A DNA stretch of 54,622 bases from Paraburkholderia solisilvae (GCF_902859875.1 NZ_CADIKF010000048.1:1-54622), one strand, 5' to 3'; shown: positions 16,249 through 25,163, numbered from the stretch's first letter. Notes: a model not told the origin generated them from the sequence alone. Numbers and translations are program-made.

Positions 16249-17607
16249 ATGAAGTGGAAGGAACTCGGCTTGCTGTCGCGCCTGTTGCCTTTGTTGTCCC
16301 GACTGCGTGTCGACTTCGACACGATCAAACGCCTCGCGCAATTCGCCGCGCAACGCAGCGGCGAAGACCGCATTCCGCAGGTGGCCGGCAGCCTCACGTT
16401 CACAACGATGCTTTCGCTCGTGCCGCTTGCGACGGTGGTGTTCGCGCTCTTTACCGCGTTTCCGATTTTTGCGTCGTTTCAGACATCGCTGCAGGGTTTT
16501 CTCGCCGATCACCTGATGCCGGAGCAGTTCAATAACCAGATCTTCAAGTATCTGAACCAGTTCGCGTCGAAGGCGAAGGGTCTGACGACGCTCGGCATGA
16601 TCGTGCTGCTCGTTACGTCGGTGATGACGATGATGACGGTCGAGTCCGCGTTCAACGTGATCTGGCGCGTGCGCAAGGCGCGGCCGTTCGCGCAGCGGGT
16701 GCTGGTGTATTGGGCGATCCTGACGCTCGGCCCGCTGCTGATCGGCGTGAGCCTGTCGATTTCATCGTATCTCTTCACGCGCTCGATGGCGTACACGGCC
16801 ACGCAGCATATTCCGTCGATGATCGAATGGTCGCTGACGGGCGCCGCGCTGCCGCTGACGGTGCTCGCGTTTACGCTGATGTACGTGTATTTGCCGAATT
16901 GCCGCGTCGAATGGCGCGATGCGGCGGTGGGCGGACTGTGCGCGGCCATCGCATTCGAGCTCGCGAAGCGCGGCTTCGGCTTCTACATTCGCCGCATCCC
17001 GAGCTATACGGCGGTGTATGGCGCATTCGCGGTGGTGCCGTTGTTCCTGCTGTGGATGTACCTGAGCTGGTTCATTACGCTGGCCGGCGCGATGATCGCA
17101 TCGGCGTTGCCGGCGATTCGCATCGGGCAGTTTCACCGGCCTTACTTCGCCGGCGGCGACCTGCTGTATGCGCTCGAACTGCTCGCCACATTGAGCGAAG
17201 CGCGCGACGCCGGTTCGCGCGGCTATACGGTGCCGGAGCTCGCACGGATGCTGCGCCGCGATCTGGATACGACCGTGCGGCTGCTGCAGCAACTGGAGAC
17301 GATCGGCTGGATCGTGCCGCTCGACGAAAACGGTTTGCAGCCTCATTACGTGCTGCTTGCGAATCCGCATCAGATCACCGTCAGGCAACTGTACGATCTG
17401 CTGGTGATCGACCGCCGCGAGCTCGCGTATCAGGTCAATCTCGATTCGTCGCGCCTGCACGCGGTGACCCTGCTGAGCGCGCTCGAAAACGACAGGCTCG
17501 ACCTGACGCTCGCCGCGTTGATCACGGCGCGCGCGGACGAACGGGCCGCGCAGCAGACGGATGACGCGGCGAGCGATGCGTCGGCGATGCCGCATCGGAT
17601 TGCGTGA
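16249..17607 (+). CDS. YihY/virulence-factor-BrkB family membrane protein with C-terminal winged-helix-like domain
   Basis: 452 residues from the ATG at 16249, with GGAGAG upstream; an in-frame ATG at 16222 is an alternative. About six membrane helices lie between residues 45 and 290, with family hallmarks AGSLTFTTMLSLVPLATVVFA, VESAFNVIWRV and YGAFAVVPLFLLWMYLSWFITLAGA. Residues ~305-390 form a soluble part resembling a winged helix (YTVPELARMLRRDL...LLQQLETIGWIV). The family was once called ribonuclease BN, but RNase BN activity belongs to another protein; the true role is unclear and may involve transport. The acidic/Ala-rich end is probably disordered. Confidence 0.9.
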   Translation: MKWKELGLLSRLLPLLSRLRVDFDTIKRLAQFAAQRSGEDRIPQVAGSLTFTTMLSLVPLATVVFALFTAFPIFASFQTSLQGFLADHLMPEQFNNQIFKYLNQFASKAKGLTTLGMIVLLVTSVMTMMTVESAFNVIWRVRKARPFAQRVLVYWAILTLGPLLIGVSLSISSYLFTRSMAYTATQHIPSMIEWSLTGAALPLTVLAFTLMYVYLPNCRVEWRDAAVGGLCAAIAFELAKRGFGFYIRRIPSYTAVYGAFAVVPLFLLWMYLSWFITLAGAMIASALPAIRIGQFHRPYFAGGDLLYALELLATLSEARDAGSRGYTVPELARMLRRDLDTTVRLLQQLETIGWIVPLDENGLQPHYVLLANPHQITVRQLYDLLVIDRRELAYQVNLDSSRLHAVTLLSALENDRLDLTLAALITARADERAAQQTDDAASDASAMPHRIA

Positions 17608-17862
17608 GGCACGCGCCGCGGGTTGCTGGGGTGGACTGCGTGCGTGAGTGGTTTGCGTGATCGGTTCGCCCGCGCGGCGTGCGTGATCAGGTTGCCGCAG
17701 TGGCTTACCCGAACACTTTGCGCGAGCGTGCACACCAGCGAGTGCGATCGACATGAAGCAGGTGCGCGTCGCATCCGTGCTCCGCATGAGTGCTCCGCAT
17801 GTGCGCGCGACAAACATTCTGAACGGGCGCACCGCTTCGCCTTCGCGTTGACCACGCGACGA

Positions 17863-18189
17863 CTAGATCGAGATTTTCCCCGTGCAGATGTCCTTGAACA
17901 TCACCCAGTCGCCCATCAGGCTGTAAACCGGATGGCGGAACGTGGCGGGGCGATTCTTTTCGAAGAAGAAATGCCCGACCCATGCGCACCCGTATCCGCA
18001 TATGACCGCAACGGGCAGCCACAGCCAGTCGGCCGATGCGAGCGCCATCGCGACACAGCCGATCACGCCTAGCGAGCCGAGAAAGTGCAGGCGCCGCGAC
18101 GCGAGATTGCGATGTTCTTCCAGATAGTACGGATAAAACTCGGCGAAATTCGCGAAATGCGGTTCGTCGTGTGTGGAATGCGGATCCAT
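17863..18189 (-). CDS. DUF962 (Mpo1-like) membrane protein
   Basis: 108 residues. Begins with His/Asp-rich cytoplasmic segment, then FAEFYPYYLEEHRNLASRRLHFLGS, the DUF962 start, two membrane stretches (SLGVIGCVAMALASA and WLPVAVICGYGCAWVGHFFFE) and KNRPATFRHPVYSLMGDWVMF. The conserved H/R/E residues match yeast Mpo1, an Fe(II)-dependent dioxygenase that shortens 2-hydroxy fatty acids; whether the bacterial protein does so is not known. It stands alone, convergent with the YihY gene across a 255-bp spacer in which I see no other feature. Confidence 0.85.
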   Translation of the reverse strand: MDPHSTHDEPHFANFAEFYPYYLEEHRNLASRRLHFLGSLGVIGCVAMALASADWLWLPVAVICGYGCAWVGHFFFEKNRPATFRHPVYSLMGDWVMFKDICTGKISI

Positions 18190-18418
18190 CTTCGGCTCCC
18201 GTGCGTTGCCGCTTGCAGGTCGAATTCATTGTGCTGCGTTCCACCCGGCGGCGCAACCTGGCCATCCGGACGATGGTGCGCTACCGCCTATGCGGATAAG
18301 GTGGCGGCGATGCGTTCGCGATGCCGTGATCGTCCGCAAACGCGCTGCCGCGGCAAACCGCGGCCCGCGCTCGCGAGATTCGCACGGCGCGCGTACCGCG
18401 CATCAGGCGAGGCATCCG

Positions 18419-19279
18419 CTACGGTTGCGCCGATGCTGGGCCTGATGGGCTGGGGCTGCTCGCTGCCTGGGTCGCGAACGAGTAGAGCGCGTCGAGCGTC
18501 GCATCGGGCTGTTCGGCCATCAGCGCGTGACCGGCATCGAGCGTGACGATATCGAACCGCACACGGGCCTGCCGGAACGCATCGGCGAGCGCGCGGGTCG
18601 CGCGCGGCGGCGTCATCAGATCGCGCCGGCCGATCAGCATACGCACGGGGCAGCGCACCTGCGCGGCGCGCGCGAGGCCGTCCGCGTAGTCGTTGCACGC
18701 GCTGAAGTCGGTATGAAAAAGGTGGGGCTCGCCGTTCGCCGCGACACGTTCCATCAGGCGCTGGTTCATCCCGTGCAGCCAGAAGCCGGGCGCGGGGCAC
18801 GACGGTTTCGCGGCGATCGTCGAATGCGACCACTGGTTGACCATGTCGATCGCTTCCGGCTCACGCTCGCGCGCCGCATCGAGCAGCGCATCGGAAACGG
18901 TCATGGGGACCGCCGTTGCCGCGAGCGCGAGATGCGTCGTGCGAGCGGGGTGGCGCGCCGCGAAGTCGAGCGCGACGAGCGACCCCATGCTGTGTCCGGC
19001 AATCAACGCGCGTGCCGCGCCGGTCGCGTCGAGCAGCGCCGCGAGCCAGTCCGCGAGCGCGCCGATGGTGCGCAGCGCGGGGCCGGCGCTGCGGCAGTGC
19101 CCCGGCAGATCAGGGGCGAGCACGCCGAAGCCGTGATGCGCGAAGTAACGGGTCTGCAACGCCCATACGCTGTGATCGTGTTCGGCGCCGTGAATAAAGA
19201 CGGCGGTCGGCCGCGCCGGGTCGAAGGGTTGGCCGCCGGTGTACGCGTAGGCGGACTTGCCGTGCACGTCGACTATCAT
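18419..19279 (-). CDS. Alpha/beta hydrolase coupled to the sulfhydrylase gene
   Basis: 286 residues from the ATG at 19279; a GTG one codon upstream is possible. The start overlaps the stop of the sulfhydrylase gene (TGATG), a sign of translational coupling. The fold is shown by AVFIHGAEHDHSVW (oxyanion strand and loop), nucleophile elbow AGHSMGS (Ser97), acid in GRRDLMTPP (Asp220) and DAGHALMAEQP (His251). No signal peptide. The substrate is unknown. Coupling to homocysteine synthesis hints at a role in esters or thioesters of that pathway, which is inference. Ends with a Ser/Pro/Ala-rich tail. Confidence 0.87.
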   Translation of the reverse strand: MIVDVHGKSAYAYTGGQPFDPARPTAVFIHGAEHDHSVWALQTRYFAHHGFGVLAPDLPGHCRSAGPALRTIGALADWLAALLDATGAARALIAGHSMGSLVALDFAARHPARTTHLALAATAVPMTVSDALLDAAREREPEAIDMVNQWSHSTIAAKPSCPAPGFWLHGMNQRLMERVAANGEPHLFHTDFSACNDYADGLARAAQVRCPVRMLIGRRDLMTPPRATRALADAFRQARVRFDIVTLDAGHALMAEQPDATLDALYSFATQAASSPSPSGPASAQP

Positions 19280-20667
19280 CACGACGCCTTGCGCGAGTCG
19301 CCGGCCTTGGCGCGAGAGGTGGCCGTCTTGTGCCGCGGGCCGCCCGCGCCGCCGCCCGCGGGTTGCTGAGCGGACTTGACCTCGGTCTTCAGCGCAACCT
19401 TCAGCGCGCGCTTGAGATCGTCGATCAGATCATCCGGGTCTTCGAGGCCGATCGACAGGCGCACGGTGCCTTCCCTGATGCCGGCGGCCGCGAGTGCGGC
19501 GGCATCCATCCGGAAGTGCGTCGTGGATGCGGGGTGGATCACCAGCGAGCGCGCGTCGCCGACGTTCGCCAGATGCGAAAACAGTGCGAGCGCGTCGATA
19601 AAGCGGCGGCCGGCGGCGCGATCGCCGCGCAGATCGAAGCTGAATACCGCACCGGCGCCGCGCGGCAGCAGGCGCTGCGCGAGCGCGTGGTCCGGATGAC
19701 TGGGCAGTTCGGGGTAGGCGATCGAGTCGACAGCCGGGTGGGCGGCGAGAAACCCGACCACCTTGCGTGTATTCGCCACATGGCGCTCCATACGCAGCGG
19801 CAGCGTCTCGATGCCCTGCAGCAACTGCCACGCGGCTTGCGGGTGCAGACAGGCGCCGAAGTCGCGCAGCCCCTCGCGGCGCGCATGCAGCAGGAAGGGC
19901 GCAACCGTGCTTTCTTCGGCGAACACCATGCCGTGCAAGCCCGCGTACGGTTCGGTGAACTCGGGAAAGCGTCCCGACGCGGCGAAGTCGAACCTGCCGC
20001 CGTCCACCAGCACGCCGCCGATCGTCGTGCCGTGGCCGCCGAGAAACTTGGTCGCCGAGTGGTAGACGAAGTCGGCGCCGTGCTCGAACGGCCTGATCAG
20101 ATACGGCGTCGTGAACGTCGAATCGACGAGCAGCGGCACGCGGTGCGTATGCGCGATCTGCGAGAGCGTCGCGATATCGAGTACGTCGAGGCCCGGGTTG
20201 CCGAGCGTTTCGCCGAACAGCAAGCGCGTATTCGCGCGCAGCGCGGCGCGCCAGCCGTCGATGTCGCCTGGCCTGACGAAGGTGGTCTCGATGCCGAAGC
20301 GCGGCAACGTGTAATTCAGCAGGTTATGCGACCCGCCATAAAGCGCGCTCGACGCGACGATATGGGAGCCCGCGCCCATCAGTGTGGCGATCGCCAGATG
20401 CAGCGCCGCCTGACCGCTGGCCGTGCCGATTGCCCCCGCGCCCTGTTCGAGCGCGGCCACCCGCTCCTCGAAGACGGCCACGGTCGGGTTCGAGATCCGC
20501 GAGTAAACGTGGCCCGCACGTTCCATATTGAAAAGCGCGGCGGCGTGGTCGGTATCGCGAAACGCAAAGGAGGCGGTTTGATAGATCGGCGTCGCGCGCG
20601 CGCCGGTGGCAGGGTCGGGGGCCGCGCCAGCATGCAGCGCAAGCGTGTCGAAACGGTTGGCAGGCAT
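19279..20667 (-). CDS. metY: O-acetylhomoserine sulfhydrylase (Cys/Met metabolism PLP enzyme)
   Basis: 462 residues from the ATG at 20667 (MPANRFDTLALHAG). The enzyme makes homocysteine from O-acetyl-homoserine and sulfide in the cytosol. Family features: TPIYQTASFAF, VYSRISNPTVAVFEERVAALE, ALYGGSHNLLNYTLPRFG, VDSTFTTPYLIRPFEHGADFVYHSATKFLGGHG with the PLP-binding Lys207, and VGDARSLVIHPASTTH. It is slightly longer than usual because of a C-terminal Lys/Ala/Gly-rich extension (residues ~434-462). The related methionine gamma-lyase/MetZ types differ in the HGADF-HSATKF region, so MetY is the better fit. No homoserine acetyltransferase gene is nearby. Confidence 0.9.
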   Translation of the reverse strand: MPANRFDTLALHAGAAPDPATGARATPIYQTASFAFRDTDHAAALFNMERAGHVYSRISNPTVAVFEERVAALEQGAGAIGTASGQAALHLAIATLMGAGSHIVASSALYGGSHNLLNYTLPRFGIETTFVRPGDIDGWRAALRANTRLLFGETLGNPGLDVLDIATLSQIAHTHRVPLLVDSTFTTPYLIRPFEHGADFVYHSATKFLGGHGTTIGGVLVDGGRFDFAASGRFPEFTEPYAGLHGMVFAEESTVAPFLLHARREGLRDFGACLHPQAAWQLLQGIETLPLRMERHVANTRKVVGFLAAHPAVDSIAYPELPSHPDHALAQRLLPRGAGAVFSFDLRGDRAAGRRFIDALALFSHLANVGDARSLVIHPASTTHFRMDAAALAAAGIREGTVRLSIGLEDPDDLIDDLKRALKVALKTEVKSAQQPAGGGAGGPRHKTATSRAKAGDSRKAS

Positions 20668-20811
20668 GGATACCGCAGGCCGTTGAGCCGCGCGAAGGTG
20701 ACGGTGCGGCCATCGTATCACCCAGGTGCCTGCTTTCCTTTTAGGGGTCTTTCCGCTAGCATCAAAAATAATGCCATTCAAGCCTATCCGCGCTTCATCA
20801 GGAGACGAGTC

Positions 20812-21264
20812 ATGCGAGTCAGCGATATCCTCAAAGTCAAAGGGAACACCTTATTCACGGTGACGCCCGATACCCCGCTCAATGACGCGGTCGATGCGAT
20901 GGCCGAACACGATATCGGTTCGCTCGTCGTGATGGAGTACGGCGACCTGGTCGGCATGCTGACCTTCCGCGAGATCATCCTTACGTTGTCGCGCAACGGC
21001 GGCAGCGTCGGCACCACGACGATCCGCAAGATCATGGACGACCATCCGCTCACCTGCACGCCGGAAACGGATGTCAATGAGGTGCGCCGCATGATGCTCG
21101 AACATCACGTGCGCTATCTGCCGGTGATGGAAAGCCGCGCGCTGATGGGCGTGATTTCGTTCTATGACGTCGCGAAAGCGGTTGTCGAAGAGCAGGGCTT
21201 CGAGAACCGGATGCTGAAGGCTTATATTCGCGACTGGCCGGAAGAGCGGGAACAGGCGCAGTAA
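20812..21264 (+). CDS. CBS-domain pair protein
   Basis: 150 residues with AGGAG upstream of the ATG at 20812. Two CBS domains fill the protein: MRVSDILKVKG...LNDAVDAMAEHDIGSLVVMEYGDLVGMLTFREI (about 1-60) and IRKIMDDHPLTCTPETDVNEVRRMMLEHHVRYLPVMESRALMGVISFYDV (about 71-122). Such stand-alone pairs bind adenosine nucleotides such as AMP, ATP or SAM and act as energy sensors. The partner is unknown. Divergent from metY across 144 bp; SAM binding would connect it to methionine, but that is speculation. Confidence 0.88.
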   Translation: MRVSDILKVKGNTLFTVTPDTPLNDAVDAMAEHDIGSLVVMEYGDLVGMLTFREIILTLSRNGGSVGTTTIRKIMDDHPLTCTPETDVNEVRRMMLEHHVRYLPVMESRALMGVISFYDVAKAVVEEQGFENRMLKAYIRDWPEEREQAQ

Positions 21265-21743
21265 GAAGGCCGGCAAAGGCGCAGCGCGGGTCCGGCGGGT
21301 CCAACTGGTCCAGCGGGTCCAGTAAGGACCTCCGTTACGGGCCGTATCCGTCGGTCGTCGCTGTGGGCCCTAGTTGTGGGCGATAGCGGCGGTCATAGCC
21401 GCGGGTCATAGCTCTTTATGGCATCCGGCTTCATATAACACCGCCCGCCGCGACAGGCGCGATGCGGCCACGCTTGCCCGCCATCGAACCCGCACACGAG
21501 CAAGCTTCACGTTACGGTGACACCCGTTTGGTGTACGGTACGGGTTATCCCGATGTCGCCGCGATGCCGCGGATACCGGGATCGCTGACAATACCCGCAG
21601 CGCGCGCGCAAGCGTGCGCTTTTTTGTGTCCGCCGTCGCCACTACCGCAGCCTCGCCGCACTTCGTGCTGCGTTGCCCTGTCGCGTGCAGGACGGACCTA
21701 TTCTCCACCTTACATTGAGCCTTCCGGCCTCACCCGCCCACCG
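21265..21743. other. Intergenic region CBS gene to LplT-acyltransferase
   Basis: Apart from the 9-bp repeat I see no gene. A TACATT (21711-21716) 27 bp before the next start might be a -10, but no -35 is visible and the downstream ATG has no ribosome binding site, so a leaderless or short-leader message is possible. Confidence 0.35.
21285..21330 (+). repeat. 9-bp tandem repeats after the CBS gene
   Basis: Units CGCGGGTCC, GGCGGGTCC, AACTGGTCC, AGCGGGTCC and AGTAAGGAC at exact 9-bp spacing start 20 bp after the stop codon. The rest of the 480-bp gap to the next gene has no credible coding region. Confidence 0.75.
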
Positions 21744-23678
21744 ATGAGCGACCGACCGCTACCCGCCGCCCGCCGCGCCGCCGATGCCGATGGCGCGCAC
21801 GAATCGCAGTTCCGCCTGCTGCGCGAGCGGCGTTTCGCACCGTTTTTCTGGACCCAGTTCCTCGGTGCGATGAACGACAACGTGTTCAAGATCGGTTTCA
21901 CGTCGCTCGTGACCTATCAGGCGGCGCGTTTTTCCGGCGTGAATGCGGACACCGCCGCGTTTTTGATCTCCGCCATCTTTATCCTGCCGTTCGTGCTGTT
22001 TTCCGCAACGTCCGGCCAGATCGCCGACAAGTACGACAAGGCGATGCTCACGCGTTTCGTGAAGACCTTCGAGATCGTCGTGATGCTGGTCGGCGGCGCG
22101 GGCTTCTGGCTGCACAGCGCGCCGCTGCTGTATCTGTGCACGTTCATGATGGGCGTGCATTCGACGCTGTTCGGCCCGGTCAAATACGCGTATCTGCCGC
22201 AGCATCTGGAAAAGCGCGAACTGGTCGGCGGCAACGGGCTGGTCGAGATGGGCACGTTCGTCGCGATTCTGCTCGGCACGATCGTCGGCGGCGCCGCGGC
22301 GGGCGTTGCCGCGCACGGTGAAGCGATTCTCGCGGGCGGTTGCATCGCGATCGCGGTGATCGGGCGGGTGGTGTCCGGCTTTGTGCCCGCCTCGCGGCCT
22401 GCTCAGGCCGGCCTGCGGATCAACTGGAATCCGGTCAGCGAAACCTGGCGCAATCTGAAGCTCGCGCGCGAGGACCGCGTGGTGTTTCTGAGCCTGCTCG
22501 GCATTTCGTGGCTGTGGTTTGTCGGCGCGACCTTTCTGTCGTCGTTTTTCCGTTTCGCGAAAGAAGTGCTTTCCGCGAACCCGGATGTCGTGACCGTGCT
22601 GCTCGCCACTTTTTCGCTCGGCATCGGCATCGGTTCGCTGATGTGCGAGCGCTTGTCGAAGCGCCGCATCGAGATTGGCCTCGTGCCGCTCGGGTCGATC
22701 GGCATGAGCGTGTTCGCGATCGATCTGTTTCTTGCGAGCCATACGTTGAAAGGCGCGCCGCATCTGCTGTCGGTTGCGGAGTTTCTCGCGATGCCCGCGC
22801 ACTGGCGCGTGCTCGCCGATCTGTTTCTGCTTGCGATGTTCGGCGGCTTTTACAGCGTGCCGCTCTACGCGCTGATTCAGGCGCGCAGCCAGCCGAGCCA
22901 TCGCGCGCGCATCATTGCGGCGAACAACATCCTGAATTCGCTGTTCATGATCGTGTCGGCGCTGATGGCGGTTGCGCTGACGTCGGCCGGTGTCGGCATT
23001 CCGGGCCTCTTTCTCGTGACGGCGCTGCTCAATGTCGTCGTCGCGATCTATATCTATTCGCTCGTGCCGGAGTTTTTGCTGCGCTTTATCGCGTGGCTGC
23101 TCGTGCATACGTTCTACCGGATTCGCCTGCTGCATGCCGAACGCATTCCCGAGCGCGGCGCGGCGGTGCTGGTGTGCAACCACGTGAGCTATGTCGACGC
23201 GATCGTGATCATGGCCGAAAGCCCGCGGCCGATCCGCTTCGTGATGGATCGCGAGATTTTCAGCATGCCGTTGGTCGGCTGGCTGTTCCGCGACGCAAAG
23301 GCGATTCCGATCGCGCCCGCGCGCGAGGACGCCGCGTTGCTCGAGCATGCTTACGACACCTGCGCGCAGGCGCTCGCCGACGGCGAACTGGTCTGCATCT
23401 TTCCCGAGGGGAAACTGACGCGCACCGGCGAGCTGAATCCGTTTCGCCATGGCGTCACGGAGATTCTGCGGCGCGCGCCGGCGCCGGTCGTGCCGATGGC
23501 GCTGTGCGGGTTATGGGGCAGTGTTTTTTCGCGCGCTGGCGCGCATTGGCCGCGCCCCTTGCATAAGGGCGTGATGAGCCGGCTGACGCTGGCGGTCGGC
23601 GAGCCGCTCGATCCGGCGCAGGTGAGCCCGGAAGGCTTGCAGCAGATCGTGACGGACTTGCGCGGCGCGGTTAAATAG
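21744..23678 (+). CDS. Lysophospholipid transporter-acyltransferase fusion (LplT + Aas acyltransferase domain)
   Basis: 644 residues from the ATG at 21744. Residues ~25-440 are a 12-helix major facilitator of LplT type (FFWTQFLGAMNDNVFKIGF, SATSGQIADKYDKAML, FGPVKYAYLPQHL). Residues ~450-644 are a PlsC-type acyltransferase with NHVSYVD (479-485, catalytic His/Asp) and FPEGKLTRTG (553-562, phosphate site). In E. coli LplT flips 2-acyl-lysophospholipids inward and Aas re-acylates them; here both steps lie in one chain. The acyl-ACP synthetase half of Aas is absent, so acyl groups must be activated elsewhere. An upstream extension of the frame (from 21462) lacks protein-like composition. Confidence 0.9.
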   Translation: MSDRPLPAARRAADADGAHESQFRLLRERRFAPFFWTQFLGAMNDNVFKIGFTSLVTYQAARFSGVNADTAAFLISAIFILPFVLFSATSGQIADKYDKAMLTRFVKTFEIVVMLVGGAGFWLHSAPLLYLCTFMMGVHSTLFGPVKYAYLPQHLEKRELVGGNGLVEMGTFVAILLGTIVGGAAAGVAAHGEAILAGGCIAIAVIGRVVSGFVPASRPAQAGLRINWNPVSETWRNLKLAREDRVVFLSLLGISWLWFVGATFLSSFFRFAKEVLSANPDVVTVLLATFSLGIGIGSLMCERLSKRRIEIGLVPLGSIGMSVFAIDLFLASHTLKGAPHLLSVAEFLAMPAHWRVLADLFLLAMFGGFYSVPLYALIQARSQPSHRARIIAANNILNSLFMIVSALMAVALTSAGVGIPGLFLVTALLNVVVAIYIYSLVPEFLLRFIAWLLVHTFYRIRLLHAERIPERGAAVLVCNHVSYVDAIVIMAESPRPIRFVMDREIFSMPLVGWLFRDAKAIPIAPAREDAALLEHAYDTCAQALADGELVCIFPEGKLTRTGELNPFRHGVTEILRRAPAPVVPMALCGLWGSVFSRAGAHWPRPLHKGVMSRLTLAVGEPLDPAQVSPEGLQQIVTDLRGAVK

Positions 23679-23691
23679 CCGCGCGGACAGG

Positions 23692-23880
23692 TCGGCGAAG
23701 AGGCAGCCGACGAGAAGGGGCAGCCGACGAAGGGGCAGCCTGCGAAGAGGCCGCGGGCGAAGAGGCAACTGGCGAAGAGGCAACTGGCGAAGAGGCAACT
23801 GGCGAGAGGGCAACCGCGAGAGGGCAGTCGGCGAAAGCGCAACTGCGAAAAGCGCAGCCGGCGCAAAGGCTGGGAAGGGC
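23692..23880 (+). repeat. Degenerate 15-bp tandem repeat region after the LplT-acyltransferase gene
   Basis: Three perfect copies of GCGAAGAGGCAACTG (23757-23771, 23772-23786, 23787-23801) lie within ~190 bp of decayed copies (GAAGGGGCAGCC, GAGAGGGCAACC and others). All minus-strand and plus-strand frames through it give only monotonous peptides, so I treat it as non-coding. It starts 14 bp after the stop codon. Confidence 0.9.
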
Positions 23881-23886
23881 GCACGA

Positions 23887-23910
23887 TCGGGCGCGCAGAA
23901 GCGCGCCCGA
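23887..23910. terminator. Perfect 10-bp hairpin with AGAA loop
   Basis: TCGGGCGCGC (23887-23896), loop AGAA, GCGCGCCCGA (23901-23910). Very stable, but no T-run follows on either strand. It probably protects or defines the 3' end of the upstream message rather than being a classical intrinsic terminator. Confidence 0.5.
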
Positions 23911-24020
23911 ATCGCCGGAAACGGCCCGCGAAAAGGACAGAAAACACGCCCGTAAACACGCGCACACACGCACAGGCACGCTCCCCCCGCTCGCCGCGCG
24001 GGACCGGCATCACCCGAGGC

Positions 24021-24029
24021 TGGCATAAT
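24021..24029 (+). promoter_or_regulatory. Extended -10 promoter of aroC
   Basis: TGG-CATAAT (24021-24029) is a TGn-extended -10 element 33 bp before the aroC ATG. No good -35 is present, as allowed for extended -10 promoters. Confidence 0.5.
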
Positions 24030-24062
24030 GACGGCTTCCCCGCTTTACTTTGGACGACGCTC

Positions 24063-25163
24063 ATGTCCGGCAATACGCTCGGTACGCTTTTCACCGTCAC
24101 GACCTTCGGCGAATCGCACGGTCCTGCGATCGGTTGTGTGATCGACGGCTGCCCGCCGGGCATGATGCTCGGCGAAGCCGATATCCAGGGTGAACTCGAC
24201 CGTCGCAAGCCCGGCACGTCGCGGCATGTCACGCAGCGTCAGGAAGAGGACAAGGTCGAGATTCTGTCCGGCGTCTTCGAAGGGCGCACCACCGGCGCGC
24301 CGATCGCGCTGCTGATCCGCAATACCGATCAGCGCAGCAAGGACTACGGCAATATCGTCGAAACGTTCCGCCCCGGTCACGCCGATTACACCTATTGGCA
24401 GAAATACGGCATCCGCGACTATCGCGGCGGCGGCCGCTCGTCGGCACGTCTGACCGCGCCGACCGTCGCGGCGGGCGCGGTCGCGAAGAAGTGGCTGCGC
24501 GAGCAGTTCGGCACCGAGATTCGCGGTTATATGGCCGCGCTGGGCGAGGTCGACGTGCCGTTTGTCGACTGGGCGCAGGTGCGTGAGAACCCGTTCTTCG
24601 CGCCGAATGCGGACATCGTGCCGCAGCTCGAAGCGTATATGGATGCGTTGCGCAAGGACGGCGATTCGATCGGCGCGCGCATCAACGTGGTTGCATCCGG
24701 CGTGCCGGTCGGGCTCGGCGAGCCGCTCTTCGACCGGCTCGACGCCGACATCGCGCACGCGATGATGGGCATCAATGCCGTGAAGGGCGTCGAGATCGGC
24801 GCGGGCTTCGCGAGCGTGGCGCAACGCGGCTCGGTGCACGGCGACGAACTGACACCCGAGGGCTTCGTCGGCAACCATGCGGGCGGCGTGCTCGGCGGCA
24901 TATCGACCGGGCAGGACATCACCGTGTCGATTGCGATCAAGCCGACCTCGAGCATCCGCACGCCGCGCCGCTCGATCGACAAGGCCGGGCAACCTGCCGT
25001 CGTCGAAACGTTTGGGCGGCACGACCCGTGCGTCGGCATCCGCGCGACGCCGATTGCCGAGGCGATGCTGGCGCTGGTGCTGATCGATCACGCGCTGCGG
25101 CATCGCGCGCAGTGCGGCGACGTGGTCGTCGCGACGCCGAAGATTGCAGCGAGCGCGCCTTAA
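24063..25163 (+). CDS. aroC: Chorismate synthase
   Basis: 366 residues, full length. Converts 5-enolpyruvylshikimate-3-phosphate to chorismate, the last common step to aromatic amino acids, folate and ubiquinone, using reduced FMN. Signatures: LFTVTTFGESHGPAIGCVIDGCPPG at the N-terminus, RPGHADYTYWQKYGIRDYRGGGRSSAR in the middle and DPCVGIRATPIAEAM near the end; GRHDPC carries the conserved His/Asp. All three family patterns are intact. Single gene with its own promoter. Confidence 0.98.
   Translation: MSGNTLGTLFTVTTFGESHGPAIGCVIDGCPPGMMLGEADIQGELDRRKPGTSRHVTQRQEEDKVEILSGVFEGRTTGAPIALLIRNTDQRSKDYGNIVETFRPGHADYTYWQKYGIRDYRGGGRSSARLTAPTVAAGAVAKKWLREQFGTEIRGYMAALGEVDVPFVDWAQVRENPFFAPNADIVPQLEAYMDALRKDGDSIGARINVVASGVPVGLGEPLFDRLDADIAHAMMGINAVKGVEIGAGFASVAQRGSVHGDELTPEGFVGNHAGGVLGGISTGQDITVSIAIKPTSSIRTPRRSIDKAGQPAVVETFGRHDPCVGIRATPIAEAMLALVLIDHALRHRAQCGDVVVATPKIAASAP

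Noticed and set aside
16249..17607. Annotation as ribonuclease BN
   Set aside because: The old family name is misleading: RNase BN activity belongs to ElaC/RNase Z, and this is a membrane protein without nuclease motifs.
23757..23801. CRISPR-like array
   Set aside because: Units are 15 bp with no spacers between them, and there are no cas genes. The same applies to the arrays at 32841, 37018 and 48816.
23511..24026. Minus-strand frame with repeated Leu-Pro-Leu-Arg-Gln units
   Set aside because: The peptide repeat is only a reading of the 15-bp DNA array, with all three frames similarly open; no start signals and no protein-like flanks.
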